Positions 47,415 through 57,883 of a stretch of 64,000 bases of DNA are shown here, one piece after another. Source of the stretch: Melieria omissa. Lineage: Eukaryota > Arthropoda > Insecta > Diptera > Ulidiidae. Position numbers and translations under genes: made by a program. The notes under the pieces were generated by a model. The model ran no database searches and had not been told where the DNA came from. It worked only from the letters and a program-made list of their open reading frames with translations. Position 1 is the first letter of the stretch. Each line of letters opens with the position of its first letter. The stretch spans positions 14,175,032 to 14,239,031 of the forward strand of contig OZ020268.1 in the NCBI GenBank assembly GCA_963971225.1, read 5' to 3'.

Positions 47415-47909
47415 AGCTCGAATGTGCCATCGGAAATAAGCCACACCCACATTTGTAATGCATACACACAACATATATTTTTTTATTAAAAAGTTATAAA
47501 TGTGATAACAACTGCTCAGGTTTTATATATACATACCATAAAATACTTTATATATATATATATTCCTATGTGTTTTATCTAACGATAAATGATATTGAAC
47601 AAATCGATGCGCATAAATAGAACTTTAAGTAATTGCACAGTAAACCAAAATAATGGAATTTCGTATATAGTTAAATATTCAGTTTGGGTGTTGCAGTCGC
47701 GCGACAGGGACTGTAAGTAATACTTTGAAGACAGCTTAAATATATAGATTCGATTACATCTACCGCTTGCATGCACATCTGTTACTATTCGTTGGCATTG
47801 TAGGTGCATTTGCAATTTGACAATATGGCCGGAACATAGCGACAGCGGTTCCAATGAAGCGGACTTGTGGCGGCAACGAACACAAGCACCAAGCTGTGTT
47901 GTTGGTGGT
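47415..47909. other. shared 3' region of two convergent genes
   Basis: Contains the 3' untranslated regions of the FAM71-like gene (plus) and the harmonin-like gene (minus). A TTTTTTTATTAAAA stretch near 47478 reads AATAAA on the minus strand, and a TATATATA run lies at 47525-47560. Confidence 0.5.
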
Positions 47910-50900
47910 TCAATTGCCGAAGGTAATCGTTTTGTCCGAGTTCTTTGCGAAATTTCCGCCGCTGTTGCGATTGCCGTTCTTGAGAATGCCATTGGTGCCG
48001 GCGCCGTTGCCGCCGTTGCTGATACCATTTCGCAACGGCGCAGCTGCCGTGGTTGCCACCGATGCTCCGTTGGCGGGCACCTTTGATTTGCCTGTCAGAC
48101 TGGTGCCCTGCAATTTGCGCGTCACATTCTCGTAGCTATTCTCGAAGCTGTTGTGCAGCGGGCAAGTGCTCTTATGCTCCAGCGGCTCGTCGCTGCTCTT
48201 CTTCAGCTTCGATCGGGTCAGCGTGTTCTGCAGTTCGGTCTGCAGACTATCCGCATGGTGCGCTTCGTTGTTGTTGGCATTATTGCCGTTGTTGGTGCTA
48301 CTACTGTTGTTGTTGTTGATGGTGGCGCGTTTTTGCGTTGCTATAAAATCGAATTTGGCGGGTTTTTTGCGCTGCTGCTGGTCGTACTCGCCGATTGTCA
48401 CTGTGCCCAAACGCATTGTGCGTCGATTGCCGGCCATGTTGGCAGAGTCCCTGGAACTGGTGGCTTTGTTCAGGGCGGCGTGCCCGTAGGTGGGCCGTGC
48501 GGCATGTGCACGGACTTCTACATTGTCGTAGTCGGGCACGGGTGAGGAGGGCGGTCGTGAGCCCGTGGTGGTGCCGACTATGTGTGGTCGCACTGCTGTT
48601 GCAGATGTTACACTTTGAGCTATTTTGAAAGTGTTTGTGACTGAATTTGGTTTCGGTGGCGAGTTGGCGAATTGTGGTGGCTGTGAATAAATAAATAGAA
48701 CAACTTTATTGTCAGTCAATAGTATATAATGTTATTGGGATAATAATGTACTTAATGGAGTAGTAGTGCAAGGATACAATCTTGTCAAAGGTATAATTCG
48801 GGCACAACATTTTATATAAAGTGAGGCGACTGAAGCTGAGTTTCTAGCAATCACACTTGTTTTGATTTATCGCAATTAAACCTGACTGTAAGGAACCCAC
48901 AGTTTTATGCCGTTTGCAAGGAATTACATTACACATTACATATGTTTATAAATTATTTTACTTTTAGACGTTTTCCACTACTACAACAGCTGAGGGAAGA
49001 ACAAGTTCCTATATAGTTAAATCGAGTTAACTCTGTTTACTCAACACAACTAATCACGAAGTGCTGATTAAAGTGTTGTTAACATTTTTGTCCACTTTTG
49101 TGATACTTGGTCAGACTGCGAGACGTTTTTTATACGCCTTAAAAGCTGTATTTTCACTTTGATGACACAATAGCAATGACGACGGTGAGCAGTTTAACAA
49201 AAACCATTGCAATAGATGAATCATTCTGTAAACTCACTAAACATTCATTAAAAAATGTAATTTTTCAAGTAAGCTTCATATTAAAACGCTTATAAAATGT
49301 TTTTCCCCAAATTCAAAGGAAAAAGACTTCCGGCGCATTCGGGTTAAGCACATTCCGCTTAAAATTTTCTAAGTTACTTCGTTGTAGCTCGATATGGAAT
49401 TTAGCAAAGTGAGGAGGCTTACGTACTCATTGTGTGCACTGTCTCGAAATATTTGGAACAGGTGCCCGTAATTAATCGCAAAACTTTGCAAAACTCATTG
49501 TTTACTCTACTCAAGATAAGAAAGCCGAATATTGGGGAAATCTTTGATGTATTGGTAGAAGTTGACTGTTTAATGTGTGTTTTCGTCATTTTCGGATTTA
49601 TAATTGCTTTGTGGTTGCACTGGTAGCCATTAGGCCCGTCGAGTTTTCACTTACCGGCGGTGGCATCTGCAGCTGCTGGCCACTTTGTGAATTCTCACTT
49701 CGTTTTGCTGTCGCTACGGCTGTCGCTCTCTGGTGACCATTACTCGATTCTGCGGCAGCGAAATTGCGGCTGGCGCGATGATTAACCTCATCCTCCATAA
49801 TTGTGGTATTTCTGAGCGCGTCCTGCCTTTCCTGAGGGGAGAAGAGAAAAATGGAAACCAACAATCAAAACGTAAACGTAAACGCAGACAACAACGTCAC
49901 AAAGCAATGCATTCATTTGAATTGGTTTGCTGTGAAATGAGTTTGTTGTGGTTGTTGTTTTTGCAAATCACTAAGCCATGTACAATCGCCGGTTGACTGG
50001 CTGACTGCTTGTCCGACTGAGTGCTCCAGTGTTGCGCGCATACCTCAAAGGTGCTCAAAGTGACGAAACTCCTGCCGCTGCGTGCCGGTCTCATTGTCGC
50101 GTACAGCGTCTCTTCGTCTTGCGTTGCGTTGGTTGCCATTTGGCTGCTTGGCTGACTGTTACTTGTGTTTTCGCTGATCGCAAGTGGGCTGCACTACGGC
50201 AAACTACAACAAAAACACGCACACGCACACGCACACTCCACGACAGATAACTCGCTGAATTGCAGCAACACGACGCTGAACGACTAATTAACAAGTGACG
50301 CTGTTGCCTCCCTGCAGGAAATGTAACTAATTTTTAACTAATTTATAACTAGTCCTTTTCTGTACAGGACTGATTACAAATTAGTTATTTTGCTTGAAAA
50401 GAAGTGATTATTTTAACGTGACGATGTCCTAGCAGCACATCAATTGTCTACCTCTGCATGACTTCCCAACTAGTTTATAACTAGTTGTTTCCAAACCAAT
50501 TAATAATTAGTCCGCAATGGACTGATTTAAAACTAGTTGTTTTGTGACTAGTTAAAAATTAGTTAGTTTGTAATTGATTTTAAACTAGTCAAATAGTAAC
50601 CAATTAAAAATTACTTGCATATAACCCCATTAAATGAATTTTCAAATATACTGAATTCAATTCATACGATTGTGTTATTAAATGTTTTCAAAAACAAAGT
50701 ACACTCCTTTTAAATAATATTTACAACTAATTACAAACAAAACAGCAAAAATGTAAAACATTTCATAAAAATAACAGTTCAAAGCATTTTACAAGAAAAA
50801 TTTATTTAAAGAAAGAAAAGTAAAAGAAAACAATACTTCAGCCAGTTCACTTAAGGCACTAAGATATTAAATAAATTCAAGTTTAACGCCGGCAATAGCT

Positions 50901-53900
50901 GCTCTCAGCTCTTCCATGGGATCAGCTGCATTTATTGAATCTAGTTAAAAGAGGAACGAATTGTAGAATTAGTTATGGGAATATTATGCACAGTGAATGT
51001 AATTTTGAATATGTGTACGTGCATACATACCAAGCAAAACGATAAAAAATGTGTTGTAGTCCTTCTTAAGCCTTTTCCCATTAGTCCCAAAAATGTTCAC
51101 GGCTACAATGACAGCAGCTTACAGGCACGCTGTAATTTTCCGCGCACAAATGTTCCACTTGCACGTCTTCATTCGTGCCTTCATCCGCATTTTCAATTCC
51201 ACTTATTTCTCCACATATTTTTTGATTTGAAGGCATTTTTTTTGCTAATTAAATAATTTATTTTACACACCTCTTTAAACTACGCACTTATTTACACTTT
51301 TTCACGCGCACGCCTTGACGAAAAAACACGATATGGCGTCGTTTATGTTGCCAACCCATTGGATTCACTTACAAATTCTAAGGATCGAAAACGTGACCCC
51401 AGAAAATATCAATTTTCAAACAATTGGCAACCCTTGTTCATCGCGCAGACGCCAATGGCGACTTGTCGTTTGTACGAACAACGCAACGAGTACGGTGCAT
51501 GCGCTCGTGAACTGTGTAGCCATGCATGATTTTTCAATCAGTTACAAATTAGTTGTCAAATAATTAGTTAAAAATTAGTCACTTTTGCCAACTGACTACT
51601 TCTTTCCGGCAGGGCTATTACTGCACACGAGTCCGGATGACAACAATTGGACATTCGCACAGTCACACGGAAAATACGGCCAAAAGGAAGTAAAACAAAA
51701 CTATTTGCAATTGTTCTGAAAATTAATATGAAGTTGCTGCGATAAGATAAAAGCGAGGAGTGCTCACTGATCACAACAAATTCGGTCTGATGTTACTGCG
51801 CGTCGCCCGTGAATCACACTGCAGACAGCGACAGCGAGAAGTACGCGAACTGCTGCCACTCGCCCACCGTCAGTATGATATCACGTACTGTGTATTTGCT
51901 GCTGCTGCTTCTTCCTTTGCCTTTTTTGCGAACAACACTCGAGATAATATTAGCCAAAGTATCTATGTATGAACAACACCGAAGGCAGCCACTGCCAGAG
52001 CGACGGCAAAAGCAACAGCACAACAACTACAGCACAACAACAACAGCACCAGTAGCAAGTATAGTAAATATTAAAATAAGAAAATAAAGCGAAAAATTAA
52101 GCAAAGGCAAACGCTCGTGCTAGAATGAAGCTGAGTAGCGGCCGTAAAATGCCACAACAGCAATGCAACTGAATGAATGACGCCGCTCGAGCTATCGACG
52201 CTGGCGAGTCGCTCTAACTATGCGCACGAGCGGCCACAACAACAACAAGCAACAAACAGCAAACAGCAAGCAAAGTCGCAAGCTCAGCTCCGGCTCACAG
52301 CGTACGGCTGCGAGCTTTGTTTGGCCAGGTGCAGCCGAGGGGGCAGCACCCGTCGCGGGCGGTGTTTCTTCGTTGACGACTGACGCTGGCCCATGGGCAG
52401 CGAAAATTAATTAGAAACAACTAAACATATTCGACGCCGTCTTAATCGACTTGTTTATGCTGTACACTGGCCAATTGACGCCGTGCATCGACCAATTGAC
52501 GCGCTTTTCTTACCGAACTGCTTTTGTTTTTTCATATTTATTGTTGCAACGTGACAAAAACTTCTCACATGCGTTTTGCGAAAACATTTAACCGGCGCAA
52601 GTGCTGTGTGCAGACGCCACGAAAACGACGACGCGTGACGTAACGAAACCGCATTCTACCACAACAATAGCAACAACAATACTTTTTGTTACAACAATCC
52701 AGATGCTCATTTCGGTGTAAGCTTTGGATTGTTGGCGTTTAACAGCGACTTTGGCGTTGTCTGTTTTGGGTGTTGAAGTCCATTGCAAATTCGACTCGAA
52801 CTTTTGTATTGATATCAATTTTTTTTATTTTCTACGGACGACTTTTGGGTCACATTCGCAAGTTCAAAAAATTTGAAAGCGTTTAAAAGAAAAACAGATG
52901 CGTAAATGCAGAGCATGAAGAATAACATTCTGAATTAATTGACTATTGAATTAGAAAGTGCCACGTGAGCTTAACTCTAGAACTGTCCTTCTTTGCACAT
53001 ATTCAGATCTTTCGGGAAGCAAATCAACCCGGCTTAGTGTGAGACTATTTGTGGATAATAACGAAAATATTCAAAATTTATTGGTCAGTGATGTTAGCTA
53101 TGGAAGACCAGCACCCCAAAGACTTTTACGAGTTTAAAGTAGGTGCAAGAGTTTCGAGTCTTGCCAAGACATTTCCAGTTTCGTACATATCTATTGTATT
53201 ACTATTATATAATATTTGTGGGACCTCTATGATCCCACTCGCTTTTTACACAGTGTTGGAACAATTTTATAAATACAGTAAAATAAAGCAAACTTGTCGA
53301 AAAATATAAATATGTATTGTATACTTGTAATATAGGCAATCAATAAGACATATTTCAGGTGATTAGCCGTTATGGTTTTGAACTACAACAGTTGAGTGAT
53401 TTTATAAAAGGGAGGCTTTTTCCAGTGATTATATAATTTCGATTTTCTCAGCGACTTTGGGGACTTTTGGGGGCCACGATGAGACATATTTCTTTTTTAT
53501 ATGAGATAGAAGACTAATCGATAGATTATAAATAATAAATAAATACAGATTACAATAGTTTTGTTTAACTTACAGTGCGTTTCAAAAATAAGTGTTGCTT
53601 ATAAAACCTACAAAAGAAGGTTAGTAATGAGTTATATATATTTTCTGAAAGGCTGTGCAAATGTCTTTTTCGCATTATTATCAAAACTTGTTCTAGTCTC
53701 CGTTGTTGTCAGTAATAGCTTGGCATCTTTTGTTACAATTTTGGCTTATTTTTTAGTGTACTCCAAAGAAAACCTTCTCGAAATCCGTTTTAACGCAAAA
53801 ATGAGCCTATTGTTGTTGATATTCTTTTTCCTCAAAGCTTTGGCTTCATTAAGGACCAAACATTTTCGATTGGGTTTTCATCTGGACTTTGAGATCGCCA

Positions 53901-56900
53901 ATTTAGTGTTTCCACATCAAATTTTCAGTAGCCCGTTTCAGACGATTTTCCACATGTTTTTACCCAATAGCGATTTCGACATGGTACTTCTATGAGGAAT
54001 GCCTGATTTCAGAAGCCTGCATCGGATAGTGGCAGTTGATACTTCGACTCTCTTCTGCGACAATCTTTTCTTCGCTAGCTTCGGGCTAAGAGTTGGAATG
54101 TAATCAAATATCCGGACTATCGCCTTATCAGCTTTGTTCTGAGTGGTTCTCTTCCTGCCCCTCCGTGGCTCGTCGTCGCCATTTCCGAACTCTTTGATTC
54201 GACTGACCCACTTCCTCACAAATGAAACTGATGTTTTTGTGTATTTTGTGACTTGTGGAGGTTTCAGTTTTAGACCATTTGGATGGTTTACCAAAAACAC
54301 TACTTCGAAACGTTTTTTATATTTAGGACTCATTTTTAATTCTTGATATTTCCGCGAAAACTTGTACCCAAACGGTAATTTAAAAACGGTATTTTAATAT
54401 AGAAGATGATCTGATATTAAAACCATGGCAAACTTCTACAGTTAAAAAGATATGGCCAACACTTATTTTTGAAACGCACTGTAAGTAGTTTGAATATTTG
54501 TTCACATATCCCAACTTTTGTCTATTAAAGAGAGCCTAAACTTTTCTATAGGTTTCTAATGACTTTTTTAATTAGTTTGAAAGGGAACTATTTATTCTTA
54601 TCAGCAACAATGCAAAACGATTAACTAAGCCACAGAATGAAGTGTGAACAAATGTGAAGTGGAAACATTTTACGGAGTACATTTGCTATGTCGGATTAGG
54701 CAATTAAAGCAACTAAATTGTTAGCATTTTAAAAGTTTCTTAGTAATAATCCACAATATTTTTAAGTTTATTTTTGGAGTATATGTTCCACTGATGAAAC
54801 TTTGATTGCGAAATTATATAAAACAAAAACCAATAAATCAATAATGTCGCTGCAGATATAATTGAGGAAAGTGATTATTTTGATAGCGGGAATAACAAAG
54901 AAATATTTGATTTTGCTGGCAAAATTTTTAATTAGTCATATACATATGTACAACAAAAGTTATTGTAGTTGGCATTGGGAATACGTGAGAAATATCAAAA
55001 ATAATTATGCCAATAATGTTTTACGAAAACGCACGAATTTTTACTCAACCCAATTATTTGTTACACAGCCTGCACGGGTCGGTGGAGGCCACTCGGTCGG
55101 TGCGTATGGTAGCACAACAAAGGATTGGTGCAACCTGCTCAGCTTTTCGCAGCCATTCAACAGCACAATTGACGCTACTTCTACTCAAAGCAAATCTCGC
55201 TGTTGGTCTGCGCAGCGCCGCACTCCCCCACACATACCGCAGCACGCTTGTGGATTGCAAAAACTAAAGCGAAAATCGGCGCGCTGCTCGCTACTCACCT
55301 TGCGTTCGCTCTCGTGGAACCCGTTTTTGAACATGCGCTGATGGGCGCGCTTGAATTCATCCATCAGCGCGTTGTGCTGATCCACAACACCAGAACCAAC
55401 GCCAACGCCAACACCAACGCCGAAGCTGCTGCCGTTGTTACGTTCGGTGCAATTAGCCGTGTTGCTAGTTGGGCGATCGCTCAGCGACGACAGCGACGCA
55501 GCCGGTCTCAGCGACACCTGCTGTCGCGCCGCGCCGTTTGTTGCTGTCATCTGCTGCTGTTGGTGCTGCTGTTCGTGCCGGCTGTGCAGGTAGTTGTGCT
55601 GCTTGTGGTCGCTGTTGTTGTTGCTGCAGTTGCCGTTGTTGTTGGCGGCGGCTGCATTGATTCGTTGCTTCTGCAATGCAAAAATTACACGCACCGAGTG
55701 TTGCGTGCGCAATTCGAAATCAGTGGAATTGGATGTTGGTGTTGAATTGAGTGGAGTGAAGTGGAGTGCAGTGAAGTTGAGTGGTGTTGAGCAACATCGA
55801 AAGTTATTACTGGGCTGTTACAGCCGACGCGCAATTATTGTGTGCGTGCATTTATTTGTTGTGTACTTACCAATTTGCGCTTCTTGAGCTCCTCCGTTAT
55901 GGCATTGGAGAGAGTGCTGCTGTCGATGTTGCCGACGCTGTGGTTGTTGTTATAACTGTGGCTGTTGTTGCTGTTGCTTGAGCGCAGGCATCTTTCGAAT
56001 TCGGGCGCTTTGGCAGTGCACGGCAGCGGCGACGATATCGCTGATTTGGCGATATGATTGCAAGTGCTACTGTCCTGGACGCTGGCCACTCGCCGCTGCA
56101 CTATGCCCTGCTGCTGTTGTCGCTTCAGCTCTTCCAGGCCGTTGCGATGCACTTCCACAATCACCGTCTTTGTTTCGTTCAGACGCGATGCACCGAACGT
56201 GTCAAAGTTCATATTGGTGGGTGGTGGTGGGGGCGGCACTAGCATACCGGTAGCGCCAAAGCCACTACTGTCATCTGCCATGCCTGACGTGATCGCAGAC
56301 TGCGCTGGACTCGGATTCGGTCTCGCTATGTAGGTGTTGTTGATTGAAGTGCCGTTCTCGGACAACTTTATGATAGTCTTGTTGACCTGAGGCCTTGCGC
56401 TCACACTCGCTTCCGTTGTCGCATCATTCAGCTGCTCGCTCGGCTGCGTATTGCGCAGCTGCTCGTTCCAGCACGCCGCCATGGGCTCCTCGCGCACCGC
56501 TGTCAACCTTTTCGATTTGGCATCCGCCCAACAGGGGCTCTGATCGCCGGTCACCGAGCTGGCCGAGCTGTTGTAGCCACTAGATTCGCCGGGAAAGAGA
56601 TCGCAGCCCGCCGCTGTACGCACCAGCATCTCGAGCTTGTTGGAGCCCTTCATCACCGCTACCGCCTCGCTGAATAGCACATCGGAGAAGTCTATGCTGT
56701 TGACGCTGAGTATTTGGTCACCCGGCCGCAAGCCAGACTCGCGTGCGGGACTTTTCTCCTTTGTAAACTGAACAAAGATGCCCGGTTTCCACTCGGGTCC
56801 CTTGCAGATCCCCAGACCGAGCTTGGTGCGTGGCGCTACATTCAGCACAATGTTGATGTCCTTGCTGCGCATCTCCCGCTCGATGGTGTTTGTCTTGAAG

Positions 56901-57883
56901 GACTGCTCCGAGGGTGTGCTGCTGCTCACACTGGCCGTGGCCGCTTTCACCACATGCCACGAGAGCTGGTCACTGTCGTTGCTGTGGAAAATTATAAAGA
57001 AAATTGGTGTTCATCCCAAACATTTAATAAATTACAACCTTCTATGTAAACCCAACTTTCATTAGATTTAAAACTATTATATTTCCTTTTTCAAAAACAT
57101 ACATATCGGTAATAAAACGAATACTGAGTTTTGACTTTTCATTTTCACTCACTCTTTTGTGGGCAACATGCCCACGCTGCGCACTTTCAACGTGATCCGA
57201 TCCTGACTGGATATAAATTGCACCAGTTCCTTGTGTACGGCGTCGTCAACGCGAAAACCATTGATGCGTAAAATCTGGTCTCCAATCTACATGTCGTACA
57301 AATACGAAATATTCAAAACAACCATAACTTGGCAACACTATTGAATGAACAAACAAAATAAGTACAGATCTAAAAACAATTATTTAAAATGCAGACAGCG
57401 TTTGAGTCCAGAGAATTTGGTGTAAGTTACGTGCGACATATAAACTGCATACGCCGTGTGGTACGTGCTGGCCGAGCCCATGTGACGATTTCAATTACAC
57501 AGAAGTTGTTGCCGCTGAACTATGTTGTTGCATGTTGTTTACGTTTACTTTGGTTTTTAATACATTACTTAGAATTGAAGCGTCCAAAATCCACTCACCC
57601 GCATTCCCTTCAGTTCGGCTTCACTGTGAAGCTCCACATTGGATACAAAGAATCCGGTGCCGAACTCTTTACCGCCGCGCACCGCAAACCCAAACGACGG
57701 ATTGGTGTCGGGCGCTACGAGTATGCGACGTGAATGGGGCCGAATGAGGCGCAGCACGCGCAGCCGCGTGCTCGCGTTGCCCGGAACGGCAATGGCACAC
57801 CAGGAAGACGTGGTGGTTAGTGTCATAACATCACTGGACGAACTGGCCGTGGAGCCCTGTATGCTGCTGCAGTCGGTCAGCAT
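47910..57883 (-). CDS. harmonin-like (USH1C) two-PDZ scaffold protein
   Basis: Minus-strand exons 57883-57599, 57286-57153, 56981-55871, 55670-55299, 49831-49655 and 48680-47910 give 949 residues with consistent phases. PDZ1 (about residues 45-140) spans exons 1-2 with ligand loop FGFAVRGG, then IGDQILRINGF and KVRSVGMLPTK, close to harmonin's first PDZ domain. PDZ2 (about 180-265) has LGLGICKGPEWKPGIFV and RPGDQILSVNSIDFSD. The rest is mostly disordered, Ser/Asn/Gln-rich, with GVGVGVGV and Asn runs; no third PDZ is visible. The ATG at 57883 is supported by an in-frame TAA five codons upstream, after a splice acceptor at 57938. Harmonin's N-terminal helical domain is therefore absent from this isoform. 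Introns hold a 5.5-kb gap (49832-55298) with mobile elements and an alternative first exon. Probably the Drosophila CG5921 homologue; the role in apical microvilli or sensory scaffolds is inferred. Confidence 0.85.
48890..48925. mobile_element. short fragment of the 5.3-kb SINE body
   Basis: The words GGAACCCACAGTTTTATGCC followed by G(T/G)TT at 48890-48915 match GGGACCTACAGTTTTATGCC at 5354-5373 in the SINE. The similarity ends quickly, so this is a remnant inside the last intron of the harmonin-like gene. Confidence 0.55.
50044..50139 (-). CDS. alternative first coding exon of the harmonin-like gene
   Basis: The ATG at 50139 starts MATNATQDEETLYATMRPAR and the exon ends at 50044 with GAG then GTATGC, phase zero. 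It would join exon 49831-49655 in frame (LSTFE to ERQDALRN). No good 3' splice site lies just upstream. The upstream sequence (50140-50290) has CA-rich, leader-like character, so an internal promoter is likely. The product would lack both PDZ domains and keep only the disordered C-terminal half. This remains an inference from reading frame and donor. Confidence 0.5.
50323..51582. mobile_element. unclassified element with AACTAGTT subterminal arrays
   Basis: Ends are inverted: the left starts GTAACTAATTTTTAACTAAT at 50323 and the right, read inverted from 51582, is GTGACTAATTTTTAACTAAT. Inside both ends a short word around AACTAGTT/AATTAGTT recurs every 15-25 bp (at least ten copies in 50323-50625, fewer at 51530-51582). 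Two small hairpins with AGTCC..GGACT arms (50371-50393, 50510-50524) lie in the left array. The middle (50.9-51.3 kb) is more balanced and has a small minus-strand frame. Clustered subterminal motifs resemble transposase-binding sites of hAT or P-type elements. No clear target duplication, so the class is undecided. Confidence 0.72.
51081..51236 (-). CDS. 51-codon ORF inside the AACTAGTT element
   Basis: ATG at 51236, TAA at 51083-51081, starting MPSNQKICGEISGIENADEG, acidic and Cys-containing. A GTAAGC donor-like site follows codon 42 (NYSVP). A second short stretch at about 50954-50877 (NAADPMEELRAAIAGVKLEF, then stop) follows an acceptor-like TTTTAACTAG, but the two do not join in frame with that donor. 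It could be a remnant of a larger gene or a chance frame. Confidence 0.3.
   Translation of the reverse strand: MPSNQKICGEISGIENADEGTNEDVQVEHLCAENYSVPVSCCHCSREHFWD
51583..53572. other. intron of harmonin-like gene, no exon seen
   Basis: Contains CAA/CAG-rich sequence at 52005-52060 and 52230-52275 and AT-rich DNA after 52.8 kb. Several open frames without domains. Confidence 0.5.
53573..54481 (-). mobile_element. Tc1-like element, deletion derivative with perfect ends
   Basis: The first 25 bases of both ends are identical (CAGTGCGTTTCAAAAATAAG plus five more) and TA flanks both sides (53571-53572, 54482-54483). Length 909 bp, versus about 1.6 kb for intact Tc1 elements, because the 3' half of the transposase is missing. 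It lies in the large intron of the harmonin-like gene. Identical ends argue for recent mobility. Confidence 0.92.
53938..54333 (-). pseudogene. 5' part of a Tc1-like transposase
   Basis: A frame of 131 codons (MSPKYKKRFEVVFLVNHPNG) with the paired helix-turn-helix DNA-binding region, including VRKWVSRIKEFGN and the GRKR basic hook between the two halves (EPRRGRKRTTQ). It stops near KNMWKIV; the catalytic DDE domain beyond is deleted or scrambled. It could still yield a DNA-binding fragment. Confidence 0.85.
54484..55298. other. intron of harmonin-like gene
   Basis: No exon recognised up to the donor at 55298. Confidence 0.5.

Noticed and set aside
47817..48628. Several plus-strand frames opposite the last harmonin-like exon
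   Set aside because: Leu/Cys-rich and Val-rich complements of Asn/Ser/Gln-rich coding sequence; shadows of the minus-strand exon.
55203..56583. Plus-strand Val/Leu/Cys-rich frames opposite harmonin-like exons
   Set aside because: Complement of Asn/Gln/Ser-rich coding sequence, with no independent support.
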